A stretch of 64,000 nucleotides of DNA. Origin: Microbacterium sp. SORGH_AS_0969 (GTDB lineage: Bacteria; Actinomycetota; Actinomycetes; Actinomycetales; Microbacteriaceae). The DNA is taken from contig NZ_JAUTAG010000001.1 in NCBI RefSeq assembly GCF_030818255.1, forward strand, positions 1 to 64,000. Direction: 5' to 3'. The notes beneath the pieces are model-generated. The model was given only the letters and a program-made list of their open reading frames with translations. It was not told where the DNA came from and ran no database searches. Within the stretch, counting starts at the first letter, position 1. The number at the start of each line of letters is the position of its first letter. Shown here piece by piece: positions 52,122-62,168 of the stretch. A program made the position numbers and the translations under genes.

Positions 52122-53840
52122 ATGTCGTCCCCCGCAACTTCGCTCCGCGCCGACGTTCAGGCGCTTCGTGACGCCGAAGACATCGACGTCCTCATCATCG
52201 GCGGGGGCATCAACGGCCTCGCCACTCTCCGTGACCTCTCCCTGCAGGGTGTGAGCGTCGCCCTCGTCGAGCGCGGCGACTTCGTCTCGGGCGCCTCGTC
52301 GGCCTCCAGCCACATGGTGCACGGCGGGATCCGCTACCTCGAGAACGGCGAGTTCCGTCTCGTCAAGGAAGCGGTGACCGAGCGCAACGATCTGCTCAAG
52401 ACCGCGCCGCACTACGTGAAGCCCCTCGAGACAACGATCCCGATCTACAAGACGTTCTCCGGCATCCTGTCGGCGCCGTTCCGCCTCCTCGTGACCCACG
52501 GTCGCGGCAAGCCCAATGAGCGCGGCGCCCTGCTGATCAAGGTCGGCCTGATCATGTACGACACCTTCTCGCGAGACGGTGGCTCGGTTCCCCGCCACAC
52601 CTTCCTCGGGAAGAAGAAGTCGCTGCAGGCTCTGCCCAAGCTCAACCCCGACCTCGCCTACACCGCGACGTACTTCGACGCGTCGATGCACGACCCCGAG
52701 CGCATCGCGCTCGACGTGCTCCACGACGGCATCGTCGCCGGAGCCGGCCGCACGCAGGCCGTCAACTACGTCTCCGCCATCGGCGCAGACGCGAACGGCG
52801 TGCGCGTCCGCGACGAGGTCTCGGGCGAGGAGTTCTCGGTCAAGGCCAAGGTCATCCTGAACACGGCCGGCCCCTGGACCGACCTCGCGAACGCCGCCAT
52901 GGGGCTCAAGACCCAGTTCATGGGCGGCACCAAGGGCTCGCACATCGTCCTCGACAACCCCGAGTTGCTCGCCGCTACGGGTGGACGCGAAATCTTCTTC
53001 GAGCACTCCGACGGCCGCATCGTGCTGATCTACCCGCTCAAGGACCGCGTCCTCGTCGGCACGACCGACATCGACGCCGACCCGTCGAAGCCCGTGGTGT
53101 GCACCGACGACGAGATCGACTACTTCTTCGACCTCGTCGGGCACGTCTTCCCGAGCATCGCGGTGGACCGCTCGCAGATCGTCTACACCTTCTCCGGCAT
53201 CCGTCCCCTCCCGCGTCACGACGACACCGCTCCCGGTTTCGTTTCGCGTGACTACCGCATCGTCGAGGACGAGATCGCGGGCGTTCCCGCGATGAGCCTG
53301 GTCGGCGGCAAGTGGACCACGTTCCGCGCGCTGGCCGAGCACCTCAGCATGAAGACGCTGCAGAAGCTGCGTCGTCCGCACCGCGTGAGCACGCAGGGAC
53401 TGCCGATCGGCGGCGGCGCGGGCTTCCCGGCGACCCCCGAGGCGCGCCGTCGGTGGGTAGCCGCACGCACGAATGCTCACTCCCGCGAGCTCGTCGAAGC
53501 CCTCCTCACGCGCTACGGCACCCGTGCCGACCTGCTTCTCGAAGCGCTCCCGGCCGAGCCCACTCCGATCGAGCACGCCCCCGGCTACTACGTCGAGGAA
53601 CTCGAGTGGATCGCCCGCAACGAGCAGGTCGTGCACCTGATCGACGTGCTCCTGCGCCGGACGCACCTCGCGTTCGTCGGCGGAATGACCGAGCGCACGC
53701 TGGTCGAGGTCGCCGAGGCGGTCGCCGGTCCCCTCGGCTGGGACACCGACCGTGTCCACGACGAGGTGGAGCGCACCCGCGAGATTCTCCTCACCGCGCA
53801 CCGCGTCGATCTGGCCGGGGCCGGAGTCGCCGCAATCTGA
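52122..53840 (+). CDS. glpD: glycerol-3-phosphate dehydrogenase (FAD, aerobic type)
   Basis: Membrane-associated FAD enzyme oxidising glycerol 3-phosphate to dihydroxyacetone phosphate and passing electrons to quinone; 572 residues. The dinucleotide loop DVLIIGGGINGLATLRDLSLQ opens the FAD domain (near residue 22), with GASSASSHMVHGGIRYLE following, YTFSGIRPLPRHD in the middle and a C-terminal DAO_C domain (about 400-560). The ATG at 52122 has AAAGG upstream at a rather long distance. Downstream of the palindromic operator, first gene of glpD-glpF-glpK. Confidence 0.95.
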   Translation: MSSPATSLRADVQALRDAEDIDVLIIGGGINGLATLRDLSLQGVSVALVERGDFVSGASSASSHMVHGGIRYLENGEFRLVKEAVTERNDLLKTAPHYVKPLETTIPIYKTFSGILSAPFRLLVTHGRGKPNERGALLIKVGLIMYDTFSRDGGSVPRHTFLGKKKSLQALPKLNPDLAYTATYFDASMHDPERIALDVLHDGIVAGAGRTQAVNYVSAIGADANGVRVRDEVSGEEFSVKAKVILNTAGPWTDLANAAMGLKTQFMGGTKGSHIVLDNPELLAATGGREIFFEHSDGRIVLIYPLKDRVLVGTTDIDADPSKPVVCTDDEIDYFFDLVGHVFPSIAVDRSQIVYTFSGIRPLPRHDDTAPGFVSRDYRIVEDEIAGVPAMSLVGGKWTTFRALAEHLSMKTLQKLRRPHRVSTQGLPIGGGAGFPATPEARRRWVAARTNAHSRELVEALLTRYGTRADLLLEALPAEPTPIEHAPGYYVEELEWIARNEQVVHLIDVLLRRTHLAFVGGMTERTLVEVAEAVAGPLGWDTDRVHDEVERTREILLTAHRVDLAGAGVAAI

Positions 53841-53845
53841 GAGAA

Positions 53846-53879
53846 CGTGCGGGCGCGTCACCTGTTGCGCGCCCGCACG
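53846..53879. terminator. hairpin between glpD and glpF
   Basis: Perfect 12-base stem (CGTGCGGGCGCG at 53846-53857 with 53868-53879) and a ten-base loop, five bases after the glpD stop. It could terminate part of the glpD transcripts or stabilise their 3' end, giving different levels of GlpD and GlpF/GlpK. Confidence 0.7.
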
Positions 53880-53961
53880 GCGGTCTTAGGTTCGGATCAC
53901 CGAGCCGCAACGACGCCCGAGCCGAAGGTGGACGGGCGACAACAGAAAGGTCGATGACGAC

Positions 53962-54717
53962 ATGCAAGAAGTCAATCTGGGGCTGTACTTCCTCTCGGAG
54001 GTGGTCGGCACCGCGATGCTCATCCTGCTGGGCTGCGGCGTGGTCGCCAACGTCGCCCTGGCCAAGACCAAGGGCAACGCCGGTGGCACCCTGATGGTGA
54101 ACTGGGGATGGGGACTCGCGGTCTTCGCCGGTGTCATCGTGTCCGCCTACTCGGGTGCCCAGCTGAACCCCGCCGTGTCGCTCGGCCTGCTGGTCGCCGG
54201 CAAGATCTCCTTCGTCCAGTTCCTCGTCGCGGTCGCCGCGCAGATGGTCGGTGCGATCATCGGTGCCGTGCTGGCGTGGGCCTCGTACAAGCAGCACTTC
54301 GACGACGAACCCGACCCGGCGAACAAGCTCGGCGTCTTCTCCACCGGCCCCGCCATCCGCTCGTACGGCTTCAACTTCCTCACCGAGGTCATCGCGACCT
54401 TCGTCCTGGTCTTCGTGATCTTCGGGTTCGCCGACTACGGCGTCGCCGACATCGGCGTCCCCGGTGGCATCGGTGGCCTCGCCGCCGTCCCCGTGGCCCT
54501 GCTGGTGGTCGGTATCGGCGCCTCGCTCGGTGGCCCGACCGGCTACGCGATCAACCCGGCCCGTGACCTCGGCCCGCGTATCGCCCACGCGATCCTCCCC
54601 ATCAGGGGGAAGGGCTCCAGCGACTGGAGCTACGCCTGGGTTCCGGTTGCCGGTCCCCTCGTCGGCGGTCTGCTCGCGGGTCTGCTCGCGCCCGTGCTGC
54701 TCCACCTCGGCAAGTAA
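53962..54717 (+). CDS. glpF: glycerol facilitator (aquaglyceroporin)
   Basis: Membrane channel of the MIP family for glycerol, 251 residues, six membrane helices and two half-helices. Both NPA boxes are intact: [11 protein letters not shown] and [13 protein letters not shown]; the aspartate after the second box (NPARD) marks glycerol channels as opposed to water-only aquaporins. GAAAGG lies in the region before the ATG at 53962. Feeds GlpK, encoded 95 bases downstream on the same strand. Confidence 0.94.
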   Translation: MQEVNLGLYFLSEVVGTAMLILLGCGVVANVALAKTKGNAGGTLMVNWGWGLAVFAGVIVSAYSGAQLNPAVSLGLLVAGKISFVQFLVAVAAQMVGAIIGAVLAWASYKQHFDDEPDPANKLGVFSTGPAIRSYGFNFLTEVIATFVLVFVIFGFADYGVADIGVPGGIGGLAAVPVALLVVGIGASLGGPTGYAINPARDLGPRIAHAILPIRGKGSSDWSYAWVPVAGPLVGGLLAGLLAPVLLHLGK

Positions 54718-54811
54718 CACCTCAGGGGGACGGTGCGAACCACCCGGCCTGCGCCGCCCCCGCGCTCCGCTTCACCACTTCCTCACCTCTACTAGACAAA
54801 GGAGTCCATCC

Positions 54812-56323
54812 ATGGCCGACTACGTCCTCGCCATCGACCAGGGCACGACCTCGACGCGCGCGATGATCTTCGACAAGTCCGGGGGCGTCGTCGCCGTCGG
54901 ACAGAAGGAGCACGAGCAGATCTTCCCGCGCGCGGGGTGGGTCGAGCACGACCCGCTCGAGATCTGGCGCAACACCCAGGAGGTGATCGGCCTGGCCCTC
55001 AGCCGCGCCGACATCACCCGTCACGACATCGCCGCCGTCGGCATCACGAACCAGCGCGAGACCGCCGTCGTGTGGGACAAGAACACCGGCAAGCCCGTCT
55101 ACAACGCCATCGTCTGGCAGGACACGCGCACGCAGTCGATCGTCGACCGCCTCGCCGACGGCGACACCGAACGCTACAAGAGCATCGTCGGTCTGCCCCT
55201 GGCCACCTACTTCTCGGGGACGAAGATCGTCTGGATCCTCGAGAACGTCGAGGGAGCACGCGAGAAGGCGGAGGCCGGCGACCTGATCTTCGGCACCACC
55301 GACACGTGGGTGCTGTGGAACCTCACCGGCGGCATCGACGGCGGCGTGCACGCCACCGACGTCACCAACGCCAGCCGCACGCTGTTCATGGACCTCGAGA
55401 CGCTCGAATGGCGCGACGACATCCTGGCCGACTTCGGCGTTCCGCGCTCGATGATGCCCGAGATCCGCTCGTCGTCCGAGGTGTACGGCACCGTCGAGTC
55501 GTCGTCGCTCCTGCGCGAGACCCCCGTCGCCGGCATCCTGGGCGACCAGCAGGCCGCGACCTTCGGCCAGGCCGCTTTCAACCCGGGTGAGAGCAAGAAC
55601 ACCTACGGCACGGGCAACTTCCTGATCTTCCAGACCGGCGAGGAGATCGTCCACTCGAAGAACGGCCTGCTGACCACCCTCGGCTACAAGCTCGGCGACC
55701 AGCCCGCGCGCTACGCGCTCGAGGGATCGATCGCCGTCACCGGTTCGCTCATCCAGTGGCTGCGCGACCAGCTCGGCATCATCTCCTCCGCCCCCGAGGT
55801 CGAGGCGCTGGCGAGCTCCGTCGACGACAACGGCGGCGTGTACTTCGTGCCCGCGTTCTCGGGCCTGTTCGCGCCGTACTGGCGTCCCGATGCCCGCGGC
55901 GCGATCGTCGGCATGACCCGCTACGTCAACAAGGGCCACATCGCCCGTGCCGCCCTGGAGGCCACCGCCTTCCAGACGCGCGAGGTGCTCGACGCGGTCA
56001 ACGCCGACTCGGGCGTCGACCTCACCGAGCTCAAGGTCGACGGCGGCATGACCGCCAACGACGCGCTCATGCAGTTCCAGGCCGACATCCTCGGCGTACC
56101 CGTGGTGCGCCCCGTCGTCGCCGAGACCACCGCGCTCGGTGCGGCTTACGCCGCCGGGCTGGCGGTGGGCTTCTGGGACAACCTCGACGACCTGCGCGCC
56201 AACTGGCAGGAGGACAAGCGCTGGGAGCCCGACATGGACTCCGACGAGCGCGACCGCGAGCTGCGTCTGTGGAAGAAGGCCGTCACCAAGTCGATGGACT
56301 GGGTCGACGACGACGTGCGCTGA
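54812..56323 (+). CDS. glpK: glycerol kinase
   Basis: Phosphorylates glycerol to glycerol 3-phosphate with ATP; 503 residues of the FGGY family, cytoplasmic. [11 protein letters not shown] near residue 6 binds [17 protein letters not shown] and WQDTRT near 75-105 follow, and [13 protein letters not shown] and the C-terminal [16 protein letters not shown] complete the pattern. AAAGGAG lies eight bases before the ATG at 54812. Last gene of glpD-glpF-glpK; a clear terminator follows 14 bases after the stop. Confidence 0.96.
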   Translation: MADYVLAIDQGTTSTRAMIFDKSGGVVAVGQKEHEQIFPRAGWVEHDPLEIWRNTQEVIGLALSRADITRHDIAAVGITNQRETAVVWDKNTGKPVYNAIVWQDTRTQSIVDRLADGDTERYKSIVGLPLATYFSGTKIVWILENVEGAREKAEAGDLIFGTTDTWVLWNLTGGIDGGVHATDVTNASRTLFMDLETLEWRDDILADFGVPRSMMPEIRSSSEVYGTVESSSLLRETPVAGILGDQQAATFGQAAFNPGESKNTYGTGNFLIFQTGEEIVHSKNGLLTTLGYKLGDQPARYALEGSIAVTGSLIQWLRDQLGIISSAPEVEALASSVDDNGGVYFVPAFSGLFAPYWRPDARGAIVGMTRYVNKGHIARAALEATAFQTREVLDAVNADSGVDLTELKVDGGMTANDALMQFQADILGVPVVRPVVAETTALGAAYAAGLAVGFWDNLDDLRANWQEDKRWEPDMDSDERDRELRLWKKAVTKSMDWVDDDVR

Positions 56324-56337
56324 GCGCCCCCGTCAGA

Positions 56338-56374
56338 ACGGAACCCCGTCGGCCTCGCGCCGGCGGGGTTCCGT
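56338..56374. terminator. terminator after glpK
   Basis: Sixteen-base stem with one G-T pair (56338-56353 with 56359-56374) and a five-base loop, followed by a short T-run (CGTTTCG). One of the clearest intrinsic terminators in the window; marks the end of the glp set. Confidence 0.85.
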
Positions 56375-56497
56375 CGTTTCGTCGAGATCTCGGGGTCCGG
56401 ATGCCGAGGCGTCCGAGCCTCGGCATCCACCGGCGCCGCGCTGTGCCCGAAGCCTGGGATCAACCCGAGTCGAGGAGCGTCCGATATCCCGACGGTC

Positions 56498-59400
56498 TCA
56501 GTGGCCGGTCCTGGACCGAGGCGGAGGAGTCCGAGAGGTCAGCGCGAGATCCACGCTCCCGGTGATCTTCCCCGCTGTGACGGTGATCGTCCCGGTGCGA
56601 CAGGCAGGTTGAAGACCCGCGTACTCGCTCGTCTCCGGCAGTGACGCACAGATCTTGTAGGTGCCCGGCCGAACCGAGAGGGCATACCCGCCGGGGGCGC
56701 CCCCGCCGGCGTTGGTCCGCACGACGAGCTGGTCCCGCAGGGTGTAAACGGACACCGTCGCATCCTTGAGCCACACCGTCGAACCGGATGCCGTCTTCCC
56801 GCTGACCCGACCGGTGACCGTCGCGCCCTGCTCGACCTTGCCCGCCTTCGCTGCTGTTCTCCCCCCGGCGGTCACCGTGACCGCGGTCGCACCCTCGCGA
56901 GTGCCGGAGTTGTCCAGCCATTCCGGGGCGTAGTACGGCATCGTGGACGCACCGTATCCACTGATCCCGGTCGGCATGGCGTAGCCGCTGCTGTACGCAC
57001 CGAATTGGACGCGATAGGTGCCGGCACGGAGCCCGGTGAAGTCGTATCCGCCCGCGGCATCCGTGAGCGTGCTGTACCCCTCACCGTCATCGCCGTCCCG
57101 CACAGCGCGGACGGGGATGTTGGCGACGGCCTTCCCGGTGCCGCGGTCACTCACCAGACCGCTCAACTGACCCAGAGCGTCCAGCGCGAGGTTCTTCGTG
57201 ATGGCCCCGCTCGATGCGGTGAAAGTGATCGACTTCTCTGCGGCCCCCAATGCCCACACGGTGATCCGGTACGTCCGCCCCGACTTCAGCACACTGCCGA
57301 AAGAGTAGGACCCATCGGGCGCGGCCGTCGCGTACGAAATCTGTCCGGTCTGCGTGCTCGAGACGACCTCGAGCAACTGCACCCCGGCACCTGAGGCAGC
57401 GGCACCGGCCTTGGTGACCTTGCCGGAGAGCGAGGCGTCCGCGCGCGTGGCCGCGATGTTCGCCGTGCTGTTCGCCCCCTTCGTCACCGAGACGGTCGCC
57501 GCTTTGCGCCCCCCGTACCAGGCCGTCGGGTACCCCGTGATCTGCGCCGCCACGGTGTACGTGCCGACCGGGAGATTCGCGATGGTGTAGGTCATCCCCG
57601 ATCCGGACGACGTGGTGTACGAGGAGAAAGCCTGTCCCTTCGCGTCGTAGGCGGTGATGGACGCGAAAGTCGCGTCGGGTGCCGTGACTCGACCCGAGAT
57701 CGACCCGCCGTCCTTCGGTGCGGTGTCGACCAGTCCGAGGCTCTTCGTCTTACCCGACGACACCGTGAAGTGCGACGCCGCCGCGTCATCGGTCACGCCC
57801 CCGAGGTAGTACCTGCCGATGAGCACCGTGTACTCGCCCGGCACGAGGCCGTCGGCCGTGAAGGTGGATCCCGCGGACACGTAATCGCTCTTGACGTACG
57901 TCGTCCCGGCCGACGACCAGCGATACAGCCCGACGTAGCCGGCATTCGCGACAGTGAACGTCACCTTCCCCGAGCGGATGACGGACAGATCCTTCTTCAC
58001 GCTCGAGGCGGACACGGCGAAGTAATCGGCGTAGTCCTTCGAGGCCGCGCTGTCCGACCACGTCGGCACGTACGAAGGCGAGGTGGGCGTCACGAGGGCG
58101 ACGTACTTGCCCGCCGTCACTCCGCGGATCGTGTAGGAGCCGTCCGCCGCGATGGCGACGGCCGCACCCTGCGGCCCGGACGCCCCGGTGAGCGTGACGG
58201 TGCCTGAGGTCAAGGGCGTCGACGTTCCGGCGACCGTGACCTTCCCGCTCACCGTCACCCCAGCGACACCGATATCGACGCTGACCCGTGCACCGGCCTT
58301 GACGGCGATGAAGGTCGCGCCCGTGAGCGATGAGGTTCCGCCGGAGAAGACCATCCCGCCAGGAGCCGACGCACCCACGGCGATCGATCCGCCGCCCAGG
58401 CCCTGGATCGTGTAACGGCCGGACGCGTCCGTGGACCCTCTGCCGACCACGTTGCCGGAACGATCGTAGGCGGTGACCGCAATACCGGTCACGGGAGTCT
58501 TGTCCGCATACGCCACGGTGCCGGTCACCGTGCCGGCCGTCGCCAGCTGCGCTTTCAGGCCGCTGACGGCCTGACCCTTCGCGACGGAAATCGACGTGGC
58601 TGCGGCGAGCGTCGACTTGTCGTTCCACCATTCGCCGATCAGGTTCTGACCGTCGGGGCTGCGGAAGGCCAACGTGTACTCACCGGGCAGGAGTCGGGAG
58701 AGAGAGAACGAGCCGTTGCTGTCGGTCCCCGTCGAGTTCTGCCACATCCACGAGCCGTCGGACTTTCGATAGACCTCGACTCTCGCAGAGGTCACCGCTG
58801 CGCCAGACGTCGTGGTCACCGTCCCCGAGAGCTCGCCGCCCTTGGCCAGCACGACGTTCACGTCCGACTTGGTCTGGCCCGCAGTGACGGTGACGGGCGT
58901 CGCTGCCGAGAAGTCGCCGTTCCCCCCGTACCACTGGTCGAGCACGTTGCGTCCGTACGACTGGAACTGGATGTAGTAGGTGCCCGCGGGCAATCCCGAG
59001 AACGCATACGATCCGTCGTTCCCCACCGTTGCGGAGTACCAGTTGTCCGACGCCCGGATCGACGCATACGTCGTTCCGCCCGCGAGGTTCACGCCCTGCG
59101 GGTATGTCACCTTCCCGGAGATCACCGCCGTCGCAACGGGGACCAAGGAAGGCGGCGGAGCGAGGGTCGGTGAGGGCGACGCAGACGGCTTCGGCGTCGC
59201 GGATGCCGACGGCTTCGGCGACCCGGAGGGCCTCGGCGATGCGGATGCCGAAGGCTTCGGCGTCGCTGACGGGGAGGGTGTCGCCGACGGGGAAGGCGAC
59301 GCGGAGGGCCTCGGCGACGCGGACGCCGACGGGCGAGGAGTCGCAGAGGGCGAAGCGGAAGGGCTCGCCGACGCCGAAGGACGAGGACCCGAGGCGGTGG

Positions 59401-59581
59401 GACTCGGGCTCGCCGAGACGGACGTCGTGGGACTCGCGGCGACCGACGAGCTTGCCGAGGGCGACGGCGGTGTTTGCGCGTAGGCGCTGGTCGGAGCAAT
59501 CACCGCCCCGGCGACGAAGAGGGCCATCACCGTGACACGGGCGATGGCACGAAAGGTGCGCGAAACGACTGCAGTGGCCAC
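56498..59581 (-). CDS. large secreted protein with carboxypeptidase-regulatory-like repeats
   Basis: Exported protein of 1027 residues. Signal peptide 1-35 (cleavage after AYA) is followed by a Pro/Ala/Ser linker with SASPSPSATPKPSAS-type repeats (about 36-145) and then nine or so beta-sandwich modules of 80-100 residues, each with a strand block like GSYAFSGLPAGTYYIQF or GRYTIQGLGGGSIAVG, as in carboxypeptidase-regulatory-like or Cna-B-type domains. No sortase signal or C-terminal membrane segment is seen, so it is probably secreted or held by the wall through the linker. GGAG lies five bases before the GTG at 59581. A structured leader precedes it. Confidence 0.8.
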   Translation of the reverse strand: MATAVVSRTFRAIARVTVMALFVAGAVIAPTSAYAQTPPSPSASSSVAASPTTSVSASPSPTASGPRPSASASPSASPSATPRPSASASPRPSASPSPSATPSPSATPKPSASASPRPSGSPKPSASATPKPSASPSPTLAPPPSLVPVATAVISGKVTYPQGVNLAGGTTYASIRASDNWYSATVGNDGSYAFSGLPAGTYYIQFQSYGRNVLDQWYGGNGDFSAATPVTVTAGQTKSDVNVVLAKGGELSGTVTTTSGAAVTSARVEVYRKSDGSWMWQNSTGTDSNGSFSLSRLLPGEYTLAFRSPDGQNLIGEWWNDKSTLAAATSISVAKGQAVSGLKAQLATAGTVTGTVAYADKTPVTGIAVTAYDRSGNVVGRGSTDASGRYTIQGLGGGSIAVGASAPGGMVFSGGTSSLTGATFIAVKAGARVSVDIGVAGVTVSGKVTVAGTSTPLTSGTVTLTGASGPQGAAVAIAADGSYTIRGVTAGKYVALVTPTSPSYVPTWSDSAASKDYADYFAVSASSVKKDLSVIRSGKVTFTVANAGYVGLYRWSSAGTTYVKSDYVSAGSTFTADGLVPGEYTVLIGRYYLGGVTDDAAASHFTVSSGKTKSLGLVDTAPKDGGSISGRVTAPDATFASITAYDAKGQAFSSYTTSSGSGMTYTIANLPVGTYTVAAQITGYPTAWYGGRKAATVSVTKGANSTANIAATRADASLSGKVTKAGAAASGAGVQLLEVVSSTQTGQISYATAAPDGSYSFGSVLKSGRTYRITVWALGAAEKSITFTASSGAITKNLALDALGQLSGLVSDRGTGKAVANIPVRAVRDGDDGEGYSTLTDAAGGYDFTGLRAGTYRVQFGAYSSGYAMPTGISGYGASTMPYYAPEWLDNSGTREGATAVTVTAGGRTAAKAGKVEQGATVTGRVSGKTASGSTVWLKDATVSVYTLRDQLVVRTNAGGGAPGGYALSVRPGTYKICASLPETSEYAGLQPACRTGTITVTAGKITGSVDLALTSRTPPPRSRTGH

Positions 59582-59593
59582 GTCTTCTCCAGC

Positions 59594-59661
59594 GACGGGC
59601 GTTTCGCCCGTCTCCCCCGGATGCGGCTTGCCGCACCATTCCCCCAAGGCGACACTCGTGT
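59594..59661 (-). promoter_or_regulatory. structured 5' leader RNA of the secreted protein gene
   Basis: On the minus strand three hairpins follow one another before the ribosome site: ACAC/GTGT (59652-59661), TGCGGC-AA-GCCGCA (59622-59635) and GACGGGCG-AAA-CGCCCGTC (59594-59612). Purine-rich GGGGGA segments separate them. The spacing suggests a folded cis-acting RNA, possibly a riboswitch or attenuator, but I do not recognise a known class. Confidence 0.45.
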
Positions 59662-59720
59662 AGCCGCGGTCAAGTAATACCACAGCTCAAGGCCGGAAAA
59701 CGAAACAGGTGACGCGACCG

Positions 59721-61559
59721 TTATCCCGTGGCTGCGGGGCAGCTTTCACGGGGGCGATCCGCGCAGATCTGCGTGATCAGAATTCGGGCGTTGGCGAAGT
59801 CGGGTCTCTCCTCGAGGATGGCGGAGGCGACCTGCACCGCTCTGTCGAGGTCGCCTGCCATTGCGAGGTCGATCGCGAGATCCTGCCGAGCCGGGATGTC
59901 GTGCGGGGCGACTTCGGCCATCCGCTCTCTCACCGCTGCCGCCGCCGTCCAGTCCTGCGCGAGTTCGAGGGTGACGGCCCGCGCGTCGAGAACGGCGAGC
60001 GTGTGAGGGAAAGATGCAGCCGCTCGGGCCGTCCACACCCGCGCCGCGTCTGCGGCGTCGGCGTCGCCGGCATCCGACCTGGCTGTCAGCACCTGAGCCG
60101 CCAGCGCCACGAGCTCTTTGTCCCATGGTCGTAAGGCCACCGCTGTGGCGAAGCCCGCGTCGGGCGACGCGCCCGCATCGACCCGGGCCGCCGCCGTGGC
60201 CATTGGGATCTCGGCCACGGTGGCCAGCGCGAGAGCCACGACGACCGCGGCGCCGACCACGCGCGCCGCGATCATCCGCGGCACGGCGCGGAGTTCCTCG
60301 CGCACGGACGCGGGCTCCGCCACGACGATCCCGAGAAGGATCGCCACGAGCAGGAACGCCGCGGGGCCCGTCGGGTGAGCGAGCAGCGCCACAATCGCGA
60401 CGATCAGTCCCGCGATGCTCCCCAGGAAAACGCCGTTCACATCGTGGCCTCGTCGAAGTCTGCGTGTCACGGTCCGGACGGCCAAGCCCAGGCCGACGGC
60501 CATGACCGCCACCAGCACGAGTCCCCCGTCGGACGCGGCATCGAGGATCCAACTGTGTGACGACTCGAGCACCGTGTTGAGGGGGCGGTCGAGGTACCAC
60601 GACGCGTCCTGAAAGGACGGGACGCGGTCGATGAAGCTCCCGGATCCTGCCCCGACGACGGGGGATGTCGAGAAGACCTGCAGCCCCCACTGCCACAGCG
60701 TCCAGCGCTCACCGACGGTCGCCGCAGCCACGGCGTCCGCACCGGTGAGGCGGTCAAGGGCACCGGGCGCCGAGAGCACGACGAACGTCAGGGCGAGGCC
60801 CGTCGAGGCTGCTCCGATCGCAATGGTGCGGCCCCGCAGGACGCCCGTGCGCCAGAGAAGCGGAGCCAGCACGATCAGACCGAGGACGGCGGCGAGATAG
60901 GCACCGCGCGACGCGGACGTGCCGAGGCCGATCAGCGCACCGATACCGCCCACCGCGACGACGATCCTCAGCACGGTGTCATCGCGGACCCATCTCGCTG
61001 CGGCCGCACCGGCGAGCACCATCAGCATCATCGCGCACACGATGCCCTGGTCCGTCGCATTTCCGAAGAGCGATCCCGGTCTCTCCAGATCGCTCGAAAA
61101 CGGACGCAGTCCGAACGCCTCGAGGACACCGACGAAGGCGACCGCCGTCGCGGCGCCCGACAGGGAGATGAGGAAGGCCCGCACACACGTCCCGTCGGCA
61201 CGCGATCCGAGCAGAGAAGCCGCGAGCCAAGCGACGCCCAGACCGACGGGCAGCGCGACCAGCGGACCGAGGTAGCGGGGCCACCGGCCGATCAGGCCGA
61301 CCCACACGTCCGTGCCGTAAAGGACGGAGCCCGCGATGGCCGCGACGACGAGAGCGGCGAAGGCCGAAGCCGCGACGACCCATGCCCAGGTCGGGAGCCT
61401 CCCGGTCCTCCTCGCGAAGAGAGCCACGCCCACGGCGACGGCCACGACGAGGTACTTGGGGAACGTCCATCGCAGCATCCCGTCGGGCAGGACCGCGATG
61501 ATCCCCGCCACGGCGATGCTGACGGCAGCGATCGACGCTCGACTCGACGTCATTCTCAT
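59721..61559 (-). CDS. O-antigen ligase-like membrane protein with TPR-like tail
   Basis: Integral membrane protein of 612 residues with about 12 hydrophobic segments and a soluble C-terminal region (about 470-612) of Ala-rich helical repeats like TPRs. The Wzy_C block is visible: ERWTLWQWGLQVFSTSPVVG and GSGSF, then LESSHSWILDAASDGGLVL near residue 330. Members ligate or polymerise surface polysaccharide, or in some bacteria glycosylate proteins; which applies is unknown, and a Gram-positive wall glycopolymer is more likely than O-antigen. Start ATG 61559 or 61553. Encoded upstream of the secreted repeat protein on the same strand. Confidence 0.8.
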   Translation of the reverse strand: MRMTSSRASIAAVSIAVAGIIAVLPDGMLRWTFPKYLVVAVAVGVALFARRTGRLPTWAWVVAASAFAALVVAAIAGSVLYGTDVWVGLIGRWPRYLGPLVALPVGLGVAWLAASLLGSRADGTCVRAFLISLSGAATAVAFVGVLEAFGLRPFSSDLERPGSLFGNATDQGIVCAMMLMVLAGAAAARWVRDDTVLRIVVAVGGIGALIGLGTSASRGAYLAAVLGLIVLAPLLWRTGVLRGRTIAIGAASTGLALTFVVLSAPGALDRLTGADAVAAATVGERWTLWQWGLQVFSTSPVVGAGSGSFIDRVPSFQDASWYLDRPLNTVLESSHSWILDAASDGGLVLVAVMAVGLGLAVRTVTRRLRRGHDVNGVFLGSIAGLIVAIVALLAHPTGPAAFLLVAILLGIVVAEPASVREELRAVPRMIAARVVGAAVVVALALATVAEIPMATAAARVDAGASPDAGFATAVALRPWDKELVALAAQVLTARSDAGDADAADAARVWTARAAASFPHTLAVLDARAVTLELAQDWTAAAAVRERMAEVAPHDIPARQDLAIDLAMAGDLDRAVQVASAILEERPDFANARILITQICADRPRESCPAATG

Positions 61560-61647
61560 GAGGCAGGTCCCCCGGCTCGCGCGCGCAACGGTGAAGCTCG
61601 CATCATCGCCGAGTCGGATGTGTGTCTCCGCGTCGGCAGGGGATCTC

Positions 61648-62127
61648 TCATCGCTGCGGCTTGGGATAGGCCGCGCGAACCACGTCGGACTGCAGATAGT
61701 CCGACACCCCGATGAGCAGGATCGCGAAGAGGATCTGCTCGGTCACCACCCAGAACGGGTAGAGGCCGGGGATCGCTGCGAGCACGAGCGCGACGATCGG
61801 GAAGATCCGGCTGAACAGCTGCAACCGCCGGAACGCCCAGTACCACCCGGCTCGCGCACGCCAGAGGAAGTAGAACAGCGTCGTCGTGATCGCGAGCACC
61901 ACGAGGCACCGCATCCACACCGCGAACCCGACATCGGCACCGTTCAGCGTCATCACCAGAGCGACGACGACCGTGGCGACACCCAGTACGAACCCGAGTC
62001 CGAGGAGAAGGGTGATCGCGCGGAACGCCCGATGCACTCTCGGGTCCTCGGGGACATCCACGCGGTGGTCCGCCTGGCGTCCACCCGCGATCCGATCGAG
62101 GCGACGGAGGGCCGGTTCGAGCTGCAT
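61648..62127 (-). CDS. hypothetical membrane protein
   Basis: Protein of 159 residues with a charged N-terminus (about 1-38) and four hydrophobic segments (about 40-60, 70-88, 105-125, 128-140). No family recognised. The ATG at 62127 is chosen because TACAGT lies six bases upstream; a longer frame upstream overlaps the OsmC gene and reads as non-membrane shadow. It is on the same strand as the O-antigen-ligase-like gene, 88 bases before it. Confidence 0.7.
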   Translation of the reverse strand: MQLEPALRRLDRIAGGRQADHRVDVPEDPRVHRAFRAITLLLGLGFVLGVATVVVALVMTLNGADVGFAVWMRCLVVLAITTTLFYFLWRARAGWYWAFRRLQLFSRIFPIVALVLAAIPGLYPFWVVTEQILFAILLIGVSDYLQSDVVRAAYPKPQR

Positions 62128-62168
62128 GCGCTCACTGTACGACGCCGGACCCCGACCGCGCGCCAGGA

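Noticed and set aside
56498..59581. Sortase-anchored adhesin
   Set aside because: No LPxTG-type motif, hydrophobic segment or basic tail is found at the C-terminus.
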